From Cymbomonas tetramitiformis (taxonomy: Eukaryota > Chlorophyta > Pyramimonadophyceae > Pyramimonadales > Pyramimonadaceae), in assembly GCA_001247695.2 (NCBI GenBank), contig LGRX02031431.1, positions 1 to 37,894 on the forward strand: a DNA stretch of 37,894 nt, read 5' to 3'. A program made the translations under genes and the position numbers. Below are positions 21,382 to 30,839 of this stretch, one piece after another. The notes beneath the pieces were generated by a model. That model had not been told where the DNA came from. It searched no databases and saw nothing but the letters and a program-made list of their open reading frames with translations. The first letter of the stretch is position 1. Each line of letters begins with the position of its first letter.

Positions 21382-21430
21382 GATGTGGTTGGGTATCATC
21401 CCAAGCTAGGTTGCCCTAGACTTCCACATC
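21382..21430 (-). repeat. Three-way-junction motif, copy R1
   Basis: Inverted counterpart of copy L1, with closing stem GATGTGG/CCACATC and hairpin CTAGG/CCTAG. Confidence 0.7.
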
Positions 21431-21995
21431 TCAAAAAGGTGCGTCCCTCCTCGCCATCGGAAAACCTGCGACACAAGCTGCACACACCGAATACCGTGAG
21501 TTCGCATATATGCAATAAACGAATTGAAAAATAAAAACAGCCAAACACTTCCGCAATCCCTGCACATAACACAGCAGTCACAGTGAACACCGTTCCGGCC
21601 ATGAGGCGAAGGAACGTTGAGAAAATTATGAGCAGTAAATGTCGCAGCGAGCGCTTTATGGTTGAGCTAGTCAACGCCAGCGCCAACGGTAATCGTATCC
21701 GCGATATCGATGGAAGATAAATTGATTATCTGTTTTAATAATCATGGAAATTAAATTCACGATGACACGCGAGACGATGCAAGACGATATGACCGTCACG
21801 CTGGTTCAGAATTTTTTCGGGATTGAGACGGAAACGACGTGTGAATTCCAGCGCGTATAACCCTTCCCTTTCTACAATTGGGATTTCACAGTTACGGACG
21901 TTTTTTACTGCATTTGCCATTACCGGTTCCGCGAGTTCCTCCTCTCCGCGCCATCGCCACCTTACCCCGACGTACCCACCTATAGGATTTTCATC

Positions 21996-22442
21996 ATGAG
22001 TGTTTCTTCGCACGCTACGCCCCCCATGGGGGCTCACAACCGAATCCGGCTCGACACAATTTTTTCCCGAGACGTGGGAATGCGCTATCGGCCGACGCCT
22101 TCATCTCCGGCAGCGGCTCTGACGGCTCCTGAACGGACACGTGCCGTGGCCGTTCAGAATTCTTCATGGGACGTAGATTTAATCAAGAGAACGTCTCGTG
22201 ACGCCCTAGGCACCAAGGACGCATCATTCCGAGGTGACGAATCGGACCGGAACGTACTTTGGACATCGTTGGTGACGTCTTTGCAGTCGGCATTTGAGCT
22301 GAAGGACCCCGCCAACGACACCCTCTTCGACTTGGCGGATGCCACCAAGGAGGTCAACAACGTCTACAACGCCATTCTCTTCACGACGTTGACATCTTTG
22401 ACGAAGCCGCACTCACCCGCCAGGCGTTGGGTGGACGCTTCT
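21996..22442 (+). CDS. Gag-like protein of copy B, N-terminal part
   Basis: 149 codons from ATG at 21996, opening M-S-V-S-S-H-A-T-P-P as in copy A (M-S-V-N-S-H-V-T-P-P). The frame is interrupted after the codon ending at 22442 by the TGT...ACA element. It resumes in the same frame at 23306, so leaving out the element and one 4-base duplicate gives a continuous reading frame of about 768 codons. The region holds the R-I-R-L-D-T-I-F-S-R-D-V-G block and the start of the helical capsid-like part. It presumably packages the element RNA in particles, as Gag proteins do; that is known of the class, not shown here. Confidence 0.75.
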
Positions 22443-23301
22443 TGTCTATTGGGCGCACCTTACGGTGGGTTTACCCACCGTAAGAGACATTCGAAAACCG
22501 CATGTTAGAGCTAGCATATTGTGCCAACTTGGGGAAACCCATGCTTTTCGACACACCTTGGGGGTTATTATATTAGTGCGTGGACTTGAAAAAAGTACTT
22601 TACATACTATATAGATGCGTCTAATATGCGTGCTAATACCAAGGGGTCAAGCGAAAAAACACCTCAAATCCTTACGGTGGGTTACCCAATTATTGCATCT
22701 TTGGGTAGATTTTGAACATGCCCATCACATTCGGAATGTACCTATCACAATATTTTCATGAACTATGGCCCATAACAAATGTTTCTTATACTTGGCGCCA
22801 TTCGATATATCGAATATATCACTCTACACAAGTAATTTAAGAAAGAAAAACAAACAAAAAACGTTTGCAATTTCAATGTTTTTCCATACTTAAGGGCAAA
22901 AATGACGATATTTTGTCTATACGGGGATATATATGCATGTTTCTCGCGAAGTATTGACTCAAGGTGGTAAAAATAGATCAAACTTCACGAAATACACCCA
23001 TGCGCACATTGGCATCGTGGATGAAACGTAGAAATCGGGCCACGTTTGTGTGCATTTGGGATGACGGCACCGAACGTGCCATCGGAGGTATATTGGGATG
23101 GATACCGCGGATATATCCGATCACAAGTACATGTCATTCGGCTTTGTCCAGCTAAACATGAATGTCTAGTTGTGAAATCACATATGATCGACCATATTTG
23201 AGACCATTCGATGTGCATTATGGTGTTAACAAACTACGCTATGGTTAACCCACCGTAAGGCGTTCTTACGGTGGGTTACCCCACCTTGAGCCCAATAGAC
23301 A
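22443..23301. mobile_element. 859-bp TGT...ACA element with 4-bp target duplication (Ginger-like?), inside gag of copy B
   Basis: Perfect 12-base terminal inverted repeats (TGTCTATTGGGC / GCCCAATAGACA) and a 4-base target duplication TTCT (22439-22442 and 23302-23305). Just inside the ends are copies of a palindromic CTTACGGTGGGT...ACCCACCGTAAG unit. No coding capacity is visible. Four-base duplications with TGT...ACA ends are described for Ginger-type transposons, so a non-autonomous Ginger relative is possible, but the family is a guess. Copy A lacks it at the same site, which confirms an insertion. Confidence 0.8.
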
Positions 23302-23305
23302 TTCT

Positions 23306-25165
23306 GGACGCGCTTCCCCGCGGGATGGGAAGCGGGCTTTACTTGAAGTCACGAAGCGACTACTTCCTCGAGTTCTCCGACCCCTTGGGAACTACGAGGA
23401 ATTGTGTACCATCTACTTCGCCTCCAACCTCGACCCCGATCCGTTAATCCAAGACTTCGACGCCTGCTTAACGGCTATCCGCAACTCGCCATCTGGTCCG
23501 CTCGACGACATGATGGCCAAGAAGCAGCTGCTCGCGTCCCTCGACCCCATCATGTACGACAAGGTCACCACTCCGCTTCGGCTCGACGTGGACTTGGCCA
23601 AGGTCGACCTCGAGAACATCTACGCCCACATCCTCGAGATTTGGGAGAGCGAGCACGGTGCTGGCCGCGTGAAGCAACACCAGCCGTCACTTCCGACTTC
23701 CCCGACTATGCTTTACTCTGGTGGAGTCGACGTGAAGACCCTCATCCTCGAGTTCGAGAAGCAATTGGAATCGGCCACTTCGACTCTCGTGGCGCTCAAG
23801 GACTCCGTCACGAAGAACGACGAGCCCCTTTCGGGCTTTGTGGATTCTCCCCGTCGCCGCCAGCAGCCTGACGGTAAGCGTGGTGTCTCCTTCCCACCCT
23901 CACGTTGGCGAGATGAGCGCAACAGGAGGGGCGATGGGAAGTTCCATGGCCGCGACAATCGTGTTGGAGGCTATGGTGGGCGAAAGGGTTACCGCTTTGC
24001 CGCGAACCCGCTTAAGACCGACGGGAATTGGCAACAAGACAACTACAAGAAGAACTCCGCCCACAACATCTCGTTCCACGTGGCCTCCTCCGCCTTCGTC
24101 CCTGAGTGCGCGCGTTGTCCGCCTGGACACTTCCACGACACCGCGAATTGCCCCACGGACGACATGGCATGCGCGGAGTGCGACTTGGTGACTGCCGACG
24201 AGAACGACGAGATTGTATCCGCGTTCCAGACCGCCTTCGACGCCCAGGACGACGCCACCTTCGCTCGACTTTGTGGACAACATGATCAACCCGTTGTTCG
24301 TCACGACGAGGAGCCCTTTACCTTCGCCGACGACAACAACATCGGCCTTCGGGCACAGTACGCGGGCTTAATCCCTTCTCCGCCCTCTCTCCTTGCTACC
24401 CGCGTGCACGAAGCGCGCACGGCTCTCCGTGAGCTGAAGCAGGTAGCCGGTGGTGTTGAGTCGGCTCCGCAGCATTTTCCCATGGTTCATTTCGGCTCGG
24501 CCACGCCCGCCGTGATCGACGAGAGCATCGCGGAGCCTGAGCCGCAGGTGGAGATCGAGAGCGGCGAGAACGCGCTAATCTTCCCGAAGCAGTTCATCGA
24601 CAACGAGCCCCCCTTCGAGCAATCCTTCATGGACGGCATGTCTGTGAAATTGGGCTTCCTCGAGCCCGAGCCGCAGGTTTCGGCTAAATCCTTCACCCCC
24701 CTGCCTCCGTACATTTCTTCCACGCATGATTCGGCTAGCGTGACTGACTCGGAGTCTGACGGCGAGGCATTACATGTGGACACACCGCCACCCGCTCCAC
24801 GGGTTGGTGGTGTCCGGACACCGTCGATTGGCAATCTTCTCACGGCAGCAGCACTGCCGGCTCTGTTCATGTGTGTGAGCATGGCTTTGCTCAACACCGT
24901 CACCGCCTCCGAGCTCTGCGACGTGGAGATTGCTCCACGGTCGGTGGTGTACGGACAGTGCACTGACTATCAGAATTGCGCAGTGGACTTCTTCCCTGAC
25001 CCCGCCTTTCTGGACTCTGGACCCGCTGACCCCGACGACAACTTCAATCTGGAATCTGGTTTTCCGGACTCTGACACTTTTGACTTCTTCAGTCTGGACT
25101 TTGAGATTGACCACACCAACTTCTACAGTGAACTCTGCTTTGTGGACCACTTTCAAAGTGGCTAG
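23306..25165 (+). CDS. Gag-like protein of copy B, main part
   Basis: The frame runs without stop from the right edge of the inserted element to TAG at 25163-25165. In order: capsid-like helical region (L-D-D-M-M-A-K-K-Q-L-L-A-S-L-D), basic Arg/Gly stretch (about 23890-23970), zinc-knuckle-like C-A-R-C-P-P-G-H-F-H-D-T-A-N-C (about 24105-24150, C-x2-C-x5-H-x4-C) with further Cys after it, acidic region, a hydrophobic segment (A-A-A-L-P-A-L-F-M-C-V-S-M-A-L-L, about 24840-24900) and an Asp/Phe-rich tail with L-D-S-G-P. Unlike copy A, no frameshift is present. No polymerase domains follow. The element therefore keeps an intact structural protein apart from the insertion. Confidence 0.8.
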   Translation, partial: GRASPRDGKRALLEVTKRLLPRVLRPLGNYEELCTIYFASNLDPDPLIQDFDACLTAIRNSPSGPLDDMMAKKQLLASLDPIMYDKVTTPLRLDVDLAKVDLENIYAHILEIWESEHGAGRVKQHQPSLPTSPTMLYSGGVDVKTLILEFEKQLESATSTLVALKDSVTKNDEPLSGFVDSPRRRQQPDGKRGVSFPPSRWRDERNRRGDGKFHGRDNRVGGYGGRKGYRFAANPLKTDGNWQQDNYKKNSAHNISFHVASSAFVPECARCPPGHFHDTANCPTDDMACAECDLVTADENDEIVSAFQTAFDAQDDATFARLCGQHDQPVVRHDEEPFTFADDNNIGLRAQYAGLIPSPPSLLATRVHEARTALRELKQVAGGVESAPQHFPMVHFGSATPAVIDESIAEPEPQVEIESGENALIFPKQFIDNEPPFEQSFMDGMSVKLGFLEPEPQVSAKSFTPLPPYISSTHDSASVTDSESDGEALHVDTPPPAPRVGGVRTPSIGNLLTAAALPALFMCVSMALLNTVTASELCDVEIAPRSVVYGQCTDYQNCAVDFFPDPAFLDSGPADPDDNFNLESGFPDSDTFDFFSLDFEIDHTNFYSELCFVDHFQSG

Positions 25166-25376
25166 AGTTGTTTTGTAAATGCTAGTAGCCCTGCTAGATC
25201 AGCTTCAAGGCCAAGATGCCTTCCTGTGTGCACAGCTAGCTAGAGATTTGGGACCGCCCTGGCCAAGAGCACACGCCCCCTCTAGGAATTGTTTCCACCG
25301 CTTGAGATGGTGTGTTTTCAAACTGCAACAACCCTGCTCCACCCTAACTCTTCCTCCGTAATAGTCCAGGGTGGTG

Positions 25377-25831
25377 TGCTGGATGTGACACACCGTGTGT
25401 CACTTCCTGTTATCTGTACTAGTACTCGGTACAGTACGGGTGTCACAGGTGTAGGGTTTCCGGCCAGGGAAGATATCTTACCCCGATTGGCCGGCCCCGG
25501 GCCGAACTGAGTCGCCAAAATGAGGCCCGGGCCGAAGAGGGGCCGAAAGAGAAATTGCTTTGGGGCCGAACCAATTTGGCGCAAACTTCTAAAATTTGGT
25601 GAAAATTTTACGATTTTTGCATTTTCCCATACTTAATATTAAAATTTTCGCGCCTGCGGCGGGCATTTTGTAGTTTGGACCGGGCGGACCGAAGGCGGGC
25701 CGAAGGAAATTTGGATTTGGGGCCGTACCGGCTCAACGGAAGATATCTTCCCTGTTTCCGGCATGAAGCCGAGACTAACTTATGTTTATTTACACGTATG
25801 CGAACCCAAAAGTGAAAGCATTCTGACCGTA
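25377..25831 (+). repeat. 3' LTR of copy B, interrupted and truncated
   Basis: Starts TGCTGG like the 5' LTR and is nearly identical to it on both sides of the hAT-type insert. It stops at ...GACCGTA (25831); the last 36 bases of the 5' LTR have no counterpart here because the CACTA element begins at 25832. Confidence 0.85.
25465..25754. mobile_element. hAT-type MITE in the 3' LTR of copy B
   Basis: 290 bases with terminal inverted repeats CAGGGAAGATATCTT and an 8-base target duplication TTTCCGGC (25457-25464 and 25755-25762). CAGGG ends and 8-base duplications are typical of the hAT superfamily. It is GC-rich with GGGCCG motifs near both ends and has no coding capacity. Confidence 0.85.
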
Positions 25832-25846
25832 CACTACTGCAAGTAC

Positions 25847-26070
25847 TTTCTTAAGTTTTCTTAAGTTTTCTTAAGTTTTTCTTAAGTTTTCTTAAGTTTT
25901 CGATATAAACCCACACTATGCATATTTAAATCGGGGTAATTAGCTATTGGCCGACAGTATACTTAAGAATTATACTTAAGAGAACTTAAGAAAATGTAAG
26001 TACGTGGAAGCTTCTTGGTAGGAGGATATTGTCCACATGGCTCAAGGATAACTTAAGAAAACTTAAGAAT
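25847..26070. repeat. CACTA subterminal repeats (TTCTTAAG)
   Basis: Ten CTTAAG motifs. Five lie close together in the TTTTCTTAAG orientation (to about 25905); five lie further in, four of them as CTTAAGAA, the opposite orientation. Arrays of short subterminal motifs in both directions are transposase-binding sites in CACTA elements. Confidence 0.75.
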
Positions 26071-26655
26071 ATTATCCAAATGTAAGCACGTGATTGGCTG
26101 GAATGTCGGAGATATGCACACGTGTAAGAAAGCTATATGCTGGATATTTAAAGATGGTATACACATGCATGCACGTAATTGGCTGTTAAGAAGACACGTG
26201 TAGGCAGGACAATGCTTCCCATCGCACAGATATTTACAAATGTAACATTGTGACTGGTTCTATATTTAGGGTTTAAACCCTAAAACCCTTCAATCAAGCA
26301 GTCAGCAGCTGGGTACGTACACTACTATGGGATGCAACCCATTCCATCCAGCTTCCAGTTAACTATCTATCTATGTATGTAGTATAACCCACGTGGCTTT
26401 GTGACATACACGTGCAGAGTGACAGGCGAATGATTCTGCTGCCGTAGATAGATCTGCAGCACCGTTGGGAACGTCGGGGACTGCTCGCTGTTGCAGTTGT
26501 GAGAAGGCCTGGAAGCTGCGCATCCCACCCCAGATTCTCAGTAACTTACACCCCTTGCCGCTTGTGACTTTTTCGAGCAGCCTACGAGAAAATGGCACGT
26601 ACGACACCACAGGAAAGTTCACATTCTTATTACCTGAACGAAGCGCGGAAGGGGA
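26071..26655. other. CACTA left subterminal and 3' flanking sequence without a gene
   Basis: AT-rich, with several ACGTG motifs, a GGGTTTAAACCC palindrome near 26268-26281 and an ATCT/ATGT run near 26365. An 11-base repeat CGTACACTACT occurs here (26316-26326) and at the CACTA left boundary (25828-25838). No coding sequence is supported; the transposase reading frame ends at 26656. Confidence 0.5.
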
Positions 26656-27785
26656 TCAATGAATGCCTTGGATCTCACGCAGCAGGTGCACCGCATGGTA
26701 GAGGTTGTCGCCCGTGTCTTTACTCTTTGTTTCAACGAATAATGCCTTCGTTCCGATGAGCGCGCATGGCAGTAGCAGCTCTACGTAATCATTTCTGGCG
26801 AGCACAGCGATTCCTTGTTTCTCCATATATGCATCTTCTACCTGACGGTACGCTCGCAAACTGGCCAAACGGCACACCGTATGCTGGCTCTCGGTGTCTA
26901 TCACCAGGTAGTATGCAAGGACCTTCGCATATGGGAATTCTGATAGGGAGTCCAGACCAGTCGGGAGCAAGTTCCCGAAGCCAGTGTCCGAGATGGAAAC
27001 GTGGTAGGAGACTCGCTTCTCCGCCCTCGTGTACAAAGACGACGTGAATTCTTCCATCAGATTCAGGGACATCCTCAAGTACACAATGATATCGCACGTG
27101 CATAATGGCTGTGCGCCCTGCTGCCGGGGGTGCAGCATGCCAACCAAATGCTGCAGTTGTGCTAAGCAGCTTGCGAGGACGGGTGCGTCGTGAGCTACGC
27201 GCCTGCCGGTACCCATGAAATAGCAAGGAGATGTCTTAGCCTCCGCGGCTGGGTCCACAAGCCCAACCGAGACCGCTGCTTGGCCGGGGTAAAGCTCGTT
27301 GGCTAACTCCGGTAGGGAGCGCATTGTTGGATGCAAGCTTACATATGCCTCCAGGGCGAGCTTCTCGCACGTCCCATTCATGATGGCCTCCACAGGCTTG
27401 TTCTTGACGTGAGAGTCTTTCACGATTTCTTTCGCCCGCTGAATACCTCGTTCCACCCAGAACTCCATGGCCGCACCCACATCCCCTAGATAGTATTCTT
27501 GCCGGAACAGGTGCACCACCGCCAGACGCATGTTGAATGTAAGCATCTTCGCCGGGCCCTTATCTTCCATGATCGCGGCGTGCTCCCACAAATGCTCCTT
27601 TGCCACCTCCCGCGCCCGCCGTACCTCCGTCTCCGTGAGGGGGCTATCTGCTGTTACCATCCCTCGCGTGTAATGCAACACCGCCCGCCGCAGGTGTTGT
27701 CAGGCAGCCTCCATGACCATGTTCCAATGGACCAGCAGATCGCCAAACACCAAGGTGAGTAGTATACCACGAAATTCAGGAAATC
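26656..27785 (-). CDS. Transposase C-terminal exon with DUF4218-like region, broken by a stop
   Basis: Opens F-P-E-F-R-G-I-L-L...L-V-H-W-N-M-V-M-E-A-A, then TGA at 27702-27700, then continues in the same frame with Q-H-L-R-R-A-V. Next come F-N-M-R-L-A-V-V-H-L-F-R-Q and a W-V-E-R-G-I-Q-R-A-K-E part that fits the H-x-x-x-H-L...G-P-V...F-x-x-E-R pattern of DUF4218, the domain that follows Tnp2 in CACTA elements. Here the first His of the usual pair is replaced by Arg. The last 150 residues have no motif I know. The stop means a single full-length product cannot be made from this exon. Confidence 0.6.
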
Positions 27786-27967
27786 CTCCATGGTCCACAT
27801 ACCTGCCCCCCAACACCCCTCCCCGGGTACGATTTACACAAACTAACACAACAGCACACGCACTCCCCATAACGACAAACACCATTGCGCTTGTTCATGG
27901 ATAGGTCAGGCACAGCCGCACCCTCACGTACCCTGCACATGTCGCGAGTCATTTCAGATAAGCACAA

Positions 27968-28198
27968 CGTTTGGCGCTCTGTTTGAGCTAATGCCACGAA
28001 CGAGTTGCAACCTCACAAAAACTGTCGCCAAAAAGATAGGGTTGCCAAGTGTGCCTCCATCTTTTCTTCTTTTCGATGGAAGCTTCTCATCGAAAAGCAG
28101 AAAAGATGGAGGCACACTTGGCAACCCTATCTTTTTGGCGACAGTTTTCGTCAGGTTGCAACTCGTTCGTGGCATTAGCTCAAACAGAGCGCCAAACG
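27968..28198. mobile_element. 231-bp near-perfect hairpin element (MITE-like) in a transposase intron
   Basis: The two arms are about 110 bases each and differ at about three positions, around a central GAAGCTTC. The ends read CGTTTGGCGCTCTGTTTGAG. It lies inside the intron between 28267 and 27785. I found no target duplication. A similar end (CAGAGCGCCAAAC) occurs alone at 29107-29119. Confidence 0.75.
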
Positions 28199-28266
28199 CT
28201 GCTATCATCAGTGCGTTTGAGCCTCTTTCTGAAATAATGAGCAGGGAAGACTGAACGTGTACGCAC

Positions 28267-28927
28267 CCAAGTACTTCACCACGCAATGGTACGGGCGGCC
28301 TATGTCGTGAGGCGGTTGGATGAGGGCTGCCCGGCTTTGGATCTCATCAACAATCGCTTTTGGCAGAACCAGCTTAGGGTGCGTGTTGTTGCTCAGCTTG
28401 CCAAACCAGAGCTTGAGGCACCTCTTTACATTCCCGTAGAACACACAATGTGCGAATGGGTGGGCATATGCGTGCATCGGGTCAAAGTACGGAATGCGCT
28501 CCAAGGCACCTCGTCCGTGTCTCCCTGTGGCGTGTGCTGGTTCGGCGCCCGATTCTGTGCTCGCCACCATCGAGGCATGCATCTGCTTAGTGATCATTGC
28601 ATCGGCATCGTCCGCCCACACCTTCTTTGACCCTTTAGAGTTGGTCCATCCTTGTTGCTCCACTTCCTTGAAATAGCCCCGGAAATACATCCCTCGCCCC
28701 CCCGGACCAACAGTTCCCTCAAACAGACTGTACGGATCGGCGCGGTAACTGCTAATTCCCATGAACCTGCCCATCGTTATCCGCATAACGGAGTCGGCAT
28801 ACACCATTCCCAGGATCACGGTCAGCTGGTAAGATTTCTTGAGGAACGCATCGTGCACCACAAAAGCTGCTCCGTCAACCGTCTGACCCTTGCTCAGGCT
28901 GAGCATCTCGTCTTCGAAGAGCCCCAT
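28267..28927 (-). CDS. Tnp2-like transposase, catalytic-core exon
   Basis: Starts G-L-F-E-D-E-M-L and shows V-V-H-D-A-F, G-R-F-M-G, a GTVGP...RGYFKEV part, then I-P-Y-F-D-P-M-H-A-Y and N-V-K-R-C-L-K-L-W-F. This corresponds to the MH...G.VKRLL.LW signature of Tnp2. The preceding short exon (29007-28928) ends K-G-P-R-Q-K-I-V-N-P-L, which fits the GP...NPLV motif before this point but is out of frame with it. The exon ends TTGG before GTGCGT at 28266. Confidence 0.6.
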
Positions 28928-29052
28928 ACCACCAACGGATTAACAATCTTCTGCCGTGGCCCTTTTGTCATCCATAGGTACTTGTGAAACTTGTCACGGT
29001 GCCTCATCTGCATTCGTGCCACCCCCCTTCCACCTTCCATTCCTCAAAGATA

Positions 29053-29120
29053 TGCGATAGCATTTGGCTTCAGATTCCTGCAGAGTGCAAGTGGCGTTAC
29101 CTAAAACAGAGCGCCAAACC
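29053..29120. repeat. Relic end related to the hairpin element
   Basis: On the minus strand TTTGGCGCTCTGTTTTAGGTAACGCCAC resembles, with changes, the end of the 231-bp hairpin. It lies in the intron before the 29007 exon. Downstream on the plus strand is an ATCTCGG/CCGAGAT hairpin. Confidence 0.45.
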
Positions 29121-29502
29121 CTTGGTTTGGAGATCTCGGTGAAAGTCCGAGATGCCACACATTTACGAGGCGCGCTTCCTCGCACTTTCCCTTCCCCTCT
29201 CTTTTCCTTCCCCTCTCCCCTTGCAAGCTTGCTACTGCCACCATAATAAGCTAATAATGCCACAAGCCACAAGCTACGCTGGATACCTGGATTAACCTGT
29301 AGCCACTCCACCATCCAGATCCACCATCTTCATACGTACCGAGTAATGAAGGTCTTCGCTTTTGACCACCCCGACACCCATGGAGTAAGACCTGCACTCC
29401 ACATCCCCGCGCACGCGCTCAGCCAGTTGCATCCGCGGCGGCTGGTTGCACGACATGCTTGTGTATATATGGGGTGTGCAAGATGGTGTGGGGGGGGGTC
29501 AC

Positions 29503-30839
29503 CCAACATCTGAGTTGAACACTTGACAGTCATCCGCCCCGGGGGAAATCACCATCACGTGGTGCTCGGCGTATTCCACATAAGGATCACCTCCAACGGG
29601 GGTTTCGATCCTAGGAGCGTCCTGTAAGAGAGCGCCCTTAACGGACGCGTGGCGGTTTATGCTTCTCGCCAGTTCCGATGTCCAGAAGTCACACTGTAAG
29701 CGCGCGTCTCGGCGGGCACGGGCCTTGCAAAACTCTGGGCATTCCATCCATCTTCGGATGGTATCCTCGATCGGGAAATAATAGAACCACTCCTTCGGGC
29801 GCAACTTCTCCCCGTCCGCGGTTTTCACAACCTCAAACCGTCTTCCCTTGCAGCGCTTGACAACGATACCCGCTTCGTCTTTCTCCAGCACCACACCGCA
29901 CTCCTCCATTGGGTCCCATTTCCTCGGATCTGGCTCTCGGGGGAAATGTCGGCACCACCGCGGGCATACATGAACCGCATATGCCATGTGATCTTCTACT
30001 TGCATGTAAGTCCGCATCCTATATAGGGTGCTTGGCAAGCGACATCGGGTAGGCCCACCCATCAGCATGAGCAGGACCTTCAGAAATCTGTCAAAAGCTG
30101 GCCGTGACCAGCCTTGGTCCATTCGCAACTGCATGAAGTAGTAGACCGCCTCACCAACGGTTATATCATTATCCGGATTGTCAATAAACAGCGGTTCACC
30201 TGGGCGGATGTCCCATTGCAGGTTCTCCGGCGGAGGCATGTCCACTACATTTTCTTCCGCAGGCATGTCCACGTCCTGCCATTCCTCGGCCGTGCGCAAG
30301 AGTTCATCCATGAGACCTGCCTCCGTGGCCGTGCGCTCGTCCCACATGTCGTAGTCTGTTGGCCACGCCTGGTCGCAACCGTGGGCATGGAAGGCCTGCT
30401 TTATCAAACCGTGCGTACGAACCCCATACCGCATTGTTAGTTCTTTATACACCCGTTGTGGGCTGGCAATACACTTAGCACACAAGAATGTTGCTGTCGT
30501 ACGTACCTGGACAAATATGTTTTCGTTATACTCGGTGGCATCACTTTCCAGACGTAGCTGCCCCAATAGCTGTGCGGTCTCCGCGTCGTCAGGTCCCTCC
30601 TCGTCTGAGAAGCCATCGGCACTTGCTTTAAGAAGGTCAGGCACCTCCTCTAGGTCGAACGACATATTCTCTGGTACCGCGCTGTCATGTGAGGTCTGGT
30701 TCTCCGTTAATTGCTCGTCGGGGCCGTACAGTTCCCCAGGCATGCGCATGGCCCCAATACTGGCCGGCCACGTAGGTAGCTTCGTCACACGCCATCTCGA
30801 AGTAACATTGCCACTTGCCGCGTTTATTGTCTTCGCCAC
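29503..30839 (-). CDS. Tnp2-like transposase, N-terminal exon
   Basis: About 445 codons. After an acidic N-terminal part comes G-E-A-V-Y-Y-F-M-Q-L-R, then L-P-S-T-L-Y-R-M-R-T-Y, C-P-R-W-C-R-H-F, E-C-G-V-V-L and E-W-F-Y-Y-F-P-I-E-D-T-I-R-R-W-M. This is the series (LP-S-Y, then C-x3-C, then a Cys, then Y-F-P-I and L/W-M) that opens plant Tnp2 transposases, where it forms a zinc-binding region before the catalytic core. The exon ends I-S-P-G-A-D-D-C-Q-V-F, at the place of the first catalytic Asp region. The first codon used here is not an ATG; the true exon start may be a few codons away, and the frame change near 30830 is unexplained. Confidence 0.6.

Larger units (their letters stand above)
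19700..21868. mobile_element. Long-inverted-repeat (foldback, Mutator-like) element in the leader of copy B
   Basis: 2169 bases with a perfect 9-base target duplication (TTTCTACAA at 19691-19699 and 21869-21877). The ends are long inverted repeats of nearly 700 bases each, 19700-20375 and 21187-21868, both starting GGGAAGGGTTATACGCGC. Between them lies a 183-base tandem repeat. No transposase is encoded; an ORF of about 45 codons present in both arms runs across the target site and is probably accidental. The duplication length suggests Mutator-like mobilisation. The termini differ from those of the two GGTAGC elements, so this is a separate family. Confidence 0.85.
19238..25831 (+). mobile_element. 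Gag-only LTR retrotransposon, copy B, interrupted by four DNA transposons
   Basis: Same family as copy A, opposite orientation. The 5' LTR is complete (TGCTGG...CTCACA); the 3' LTR starts at 25377 and is lost at 25831 where the CACTA element begins. Insertions at 19700-21868 (leader), 22443-23301 (gag) and 25465-25754 (3' LTR) each have their own target duplication. Without the inserts the element would be about 3.3 kb, close to copy A. The expected 5-base target duplication on the left is GGGCG (19233-19237); its partner should lie beyond the window, past the CACTA element. Confidence 0.85.

Noticed and set aside
12364..25831. Copies A and B as one large palindromic element
   Set aside because: Copy A has its own complete LTR pair and a 5-base target duplication, and the two copies belong to different LTR subfamilies.
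25828..26326. 11-base repeats CGTACACTACT as target duplication of a 490-base insertion
   Set aside because: The bases after the right copy do not continue the LTR, and the left copy spans the CACTA terminus, which explains the boundary better.
27713..27904. Plus-strand exon ending AAG before GTGAGT
   Set aside because: It lies opposite a transposase exon with clear motifs on the minus strand; the donor-like sequence is likely chance.
28994..29314. Minus-strand ORF of about 106 codons between transposase exons
   Set aside because: It spans a spliced-out stretch and the relic hairpin end, while the phase-matched exon starts at 29007 in another frame.
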